Assembly: GCF_040054535.1 (NCBI RefSeq)
Contig: NC_090794.1
Location: forward strand, 489,501-553,500
Reading direction: 5' to 3'
DNA length: 64,000 nucleotides
From: Antennarius striatus
Lineage: Eukaryota > Chordata > Actinopteri > Lophiiformes > Antennariidae
Positions 61,590 to 64,000 of this stretch are shown here, piece by piece (positions within the stretch are counted from its first letter, which is position 1; each line of letters opens with the position of its first letter). The notes beneath the pieces are model-generated. The model searched no databases. It worked only from the letters and a program-made list of their open reading frames with translations, and was not told where the DNA came from. The translations under genes were made by a program, and so were the position numbers.

Positions 61590-61730
61590 CAGAAGCGGGT
61601 CAGAATGGGACCAGAAGCGGGTCAGATCCGGGTCAGAAGCGGGTCAGATCCAGGTCACAATGGGGTCAGAAGCGGGTCAGATCCGGGTCACAATGGGGTC
61701 AGAAGCGGGTCAGACCCGGGTCAGAAGCGG
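61590..61730. repeat. gggtcagaagc repeat overlapping a stop codon
   Basis: Repeats of gggtcagaagcgggtcaga with atccgggtca and caatggggtca variants. The right-most copy contains the last codons and stop (CGC TTC TGA on the minus strand) of the right-edge gene. Confidence 0.9.
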
Positions 61731-62670
61731 GTGCTGTGGGCGAAGCTGTCGGACAGGATGATGTTCTTGTAGAAGGTGTCGGAGCGCGTGGAGCAGTAGG
61801 TCTTCATCTTGCCCAGCATCTGGCTGACAGGCAGGATGGAGGAGGAGGAGGAGGTGGGCGGAGCCTCTGAGGAGGAAGGAGGCGAGGAGGTTCTGGTTCT
61901 GGTCTGGTTGGGTTTATCTGGATCCAGGGAACAGAAAACAGGATGACATCATCGTTAGGGAGGGGGAGGAGCATCGGGTCCGACCAAAATGGTACCGACT
62001 CCGCCCACAAACTTCCTGTCTGTACCATGGGACAGGAAGTGCCTGATGGGTCCCCATCCATCATCCATCCACCCATCATCCATCCATCATCCATCCACCC
62101 ATCATCCATCCATCATCCATCCACCCATCATCCATCCATCATCCATCCATCATCCATCCACCCATCATCCATCCATCATCCATCCACCCATCATCCATCC
62201 ATCATCCATCCATCCATCATCCATCCATCATCCATCCACCCATCATCCATCCATCATCCATCCATCATCCATCCACCCATCATCCATCCATCATCCATCC
62301 ATCATCCATCCATCATCCATCCACCCATCATCCATCCATCATCCATCCATCATCCATCCATCATCCATCCACCCATCATCCATCCATCATCCATCCATCA
62401 TCCATTTCAGACTAACCAGTAAAGGATGATGTCATCTGCATAAGGAAGTAATAATTAATTGATTAATAATTAATAATTATTATTAATCATCTTGTTTGTG
62501 CTTCTTGATTTGTTTCATGATTTATGCTGAGTGTAAATAGGAAGTTTGTTTGTCGCAGATAATTAATTTAATCTGTTGAAACAAATAAAGAAACGTAGAA
62601 AGAGGAAAATATGCGTTCAAGAAATCTGCATTAAACCACCACCGACAATAACAACATAAACAACAACATA

Positions 62671-62704
<34 letters not shown>

Positions 62705-62823
62705 TGAACAACAACATAAACAACAACATAAACAACAACATAAACAACAACATCAACAACAACATAAACAACAACATGAAAAACAACATAAACAACAACA
62801 TAAACAACAACATAAACAACATA

Positions 62824-62881
<58 letters not shown>

Positions 62882-63993
62882 TAAACAACATGTTTGTGAC
62901 CTTTGGCGGAAGGGGGCGGGGCATTGTGAGGAAACATCTCATGAATCTAGATAAAGGGGCGTGTCTGATTTGTTTTCTTTTAATGTTGCGAGGGAACCTT
63001 TTTTTTTAATAAACCACATGATTGATTTTCTCGGCCCGATTGGTCGGATCATTGCGCAGGAAGATGGCGCCCCCTTCCTGTGAACACCTGCGACGTCAAC
63101 GAGGGTTCGTTTCCCCCGGCGGCTAACGTCCTCCAGATGTGTTTTCAGTTTCCACGGCGATGAGGAGACAGCTGGCGACGCTAACGCTAACGGAGAGCAG
63201 CTAGCGTGACTTCCTGTCGTTCCACGAGGCTTTCAATGACGTCACGTGATATTTGGACTCTGAACAAAGTGTGACTCAAATTTCCCACTGACTTCAAATG
63301 CAACAGGTGTTAATTCTAGGAACCAATCAGACGCCTGCGATGTGACAGACGGCGTTAGCCCGCGGTTACTCATCTTAGCACACAAGCTAATTGGGCAGAT
63401 GTTAGCTCGGATGGGCTTGTTTTCACAACCTGAGACGCTCTGGGTGGGTGGGGCTGCCGTCATGTGTCAGCGGGTTAAGGTGGAACCGCCCAGAGCATCT
63501 CAGACTGGGAGGTGACATCACAGTGATCAGCCAATCACAAAACAGAATGGCTGCTTTCCCAAAATGCCCGGTTTTTGGTCTCGGATTGAAAGAAAACCTA
63601 AATTTGAACGTCGGATAAAGTCGACCGTCAAACATTTTGGGGAAACAGGAAGCAGATCACATGATGCAGGAAGCAGGAAGTCACTCAGCCAATCAGCTGA
63701 AGCCTTTACCTCCACTGGTCGTCCGTTCTTGCTAATGGTTGGTAGAGCTTTCTACACGCCAAACACAGAGGTGGACATGTGAGCACATGGAGGTCACATG
63801 ACATCAGAGCTAGCGCCGCCACCTGTCGGCGTCTCACCTGAGCTGCTGTGTCTCTTGCTAAACGGGTTTAGCGTAGCTTTAGCTTTGGACGTCCAGTTAG
63901 CCGTGCTGGAGCCGAAGGAGCTGGAGGACAGAGACTTGCCCAGGTGGTCCGAGCTCACCTTCTTCGTGTTGTTGGTGGCCGTCTTGCTCCAAT
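61721..63993 (-). CDS. Unrecognised serine-rich protein, last two exons (partial)
   Basis: Two exons join in frame: 63993-63838 (acceptor CACAG, donor TCAG/GTGAGAC) and 61917-61721 (acceptor ATCCAG, stop TGA). The 117 or so residues include [20 protein letters not shown], a serine run with [27 protein letters not shown], a serine/proline stretch, and the C-terminal [20 protein letters not shown] followed by [11 protein letters not shown]. The end looks conserved and folded, whereas the rest looks disordered. I do not recognise the family. The gene continues beyond the right edge. The exact borders and open phase support a real gene. Confidence 0.55.
62055..62406. repeat. CATC/CATCCACC tandem repeat
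   Basis: About 350 bp of catccatc units with regular caccc interruptions, in the intron between the two exons of the right-edge gene. Confidence 0.96.
62647..62892. repeat. 12-bp AACAACATAAAC repeat (about 20 copies)
   Basis: Units aacaacataaac with catcaac and catgaac variants. The asparagine/isoleucine-rich frames come from the repeat. Confidence 0.96.
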
Positions 63994-64000
63994 CTGTGGA

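Overview
The window looks like a piece of a compact teleost fish chromosome. Evidence: vertebrate genes split into small GT-AG exons, many short introns of about 80-300 bp, a fish-specific gene fusion (THAP-E2F6), a fish-type C2H2 zinc-finger gene, a Rex/Babar-like LINE, a Harbinger-like DNA transposon pair, and very heavy micro- and minisatellite content. The species cannot be named from this sequence. Every protein-coding gene I can support lies on the minus strand, so transcription runs right to left.

Left third (1-28.2 kb): arid1b (BAF chromatin-remodelling subunit, 5' half, 12 exons ending inside the ARID DNA-binding domain; the gene runs off the left edge), then cldn20 (single-exon claudin), then tiam2 (Rac exchange factor, PH-CC-Ex, PDZ, DH and PH parts). 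This order and orientation, TIAM2-CLDN20-ARID1B, matches human 6q25. TFB1M and NOX3, which lie between them in human, are not seen. I reconstructed the exons by finding splice sites and checking that the reading phase closes from exon to exon. The one place it does not close is in tiam2, exactly where the Ras-binding domain should be.

Middle (28.2-41 kb): no supported gene. It holds tandem repeats, dominated by an 8.2-kb array of 19/21-bp units with nested higher-order periods (about 82, 164 and 710 bp).

Right third (41-64 kb): a C2H2 zinc-finger gene with a degenerate last finger; e2f6 with an N-terminal THAP domain; an endothelin gene with a divergent mature peptide (possibly edn4, by 6q-like context); and the last two exons of an unrecognised serine-rich gene that continues past the right edge.

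Points most worth a second look: one 23-bp minisatellite present at three distant loci, two of them touching splice sites; the e2f6 exon 5/6 junction, which has no normal splice acceptor, next to a tandemly repeated 5' splice site; the missing Ras-binding domain of tiam2; and the endothelin with changed C-terminal residues.
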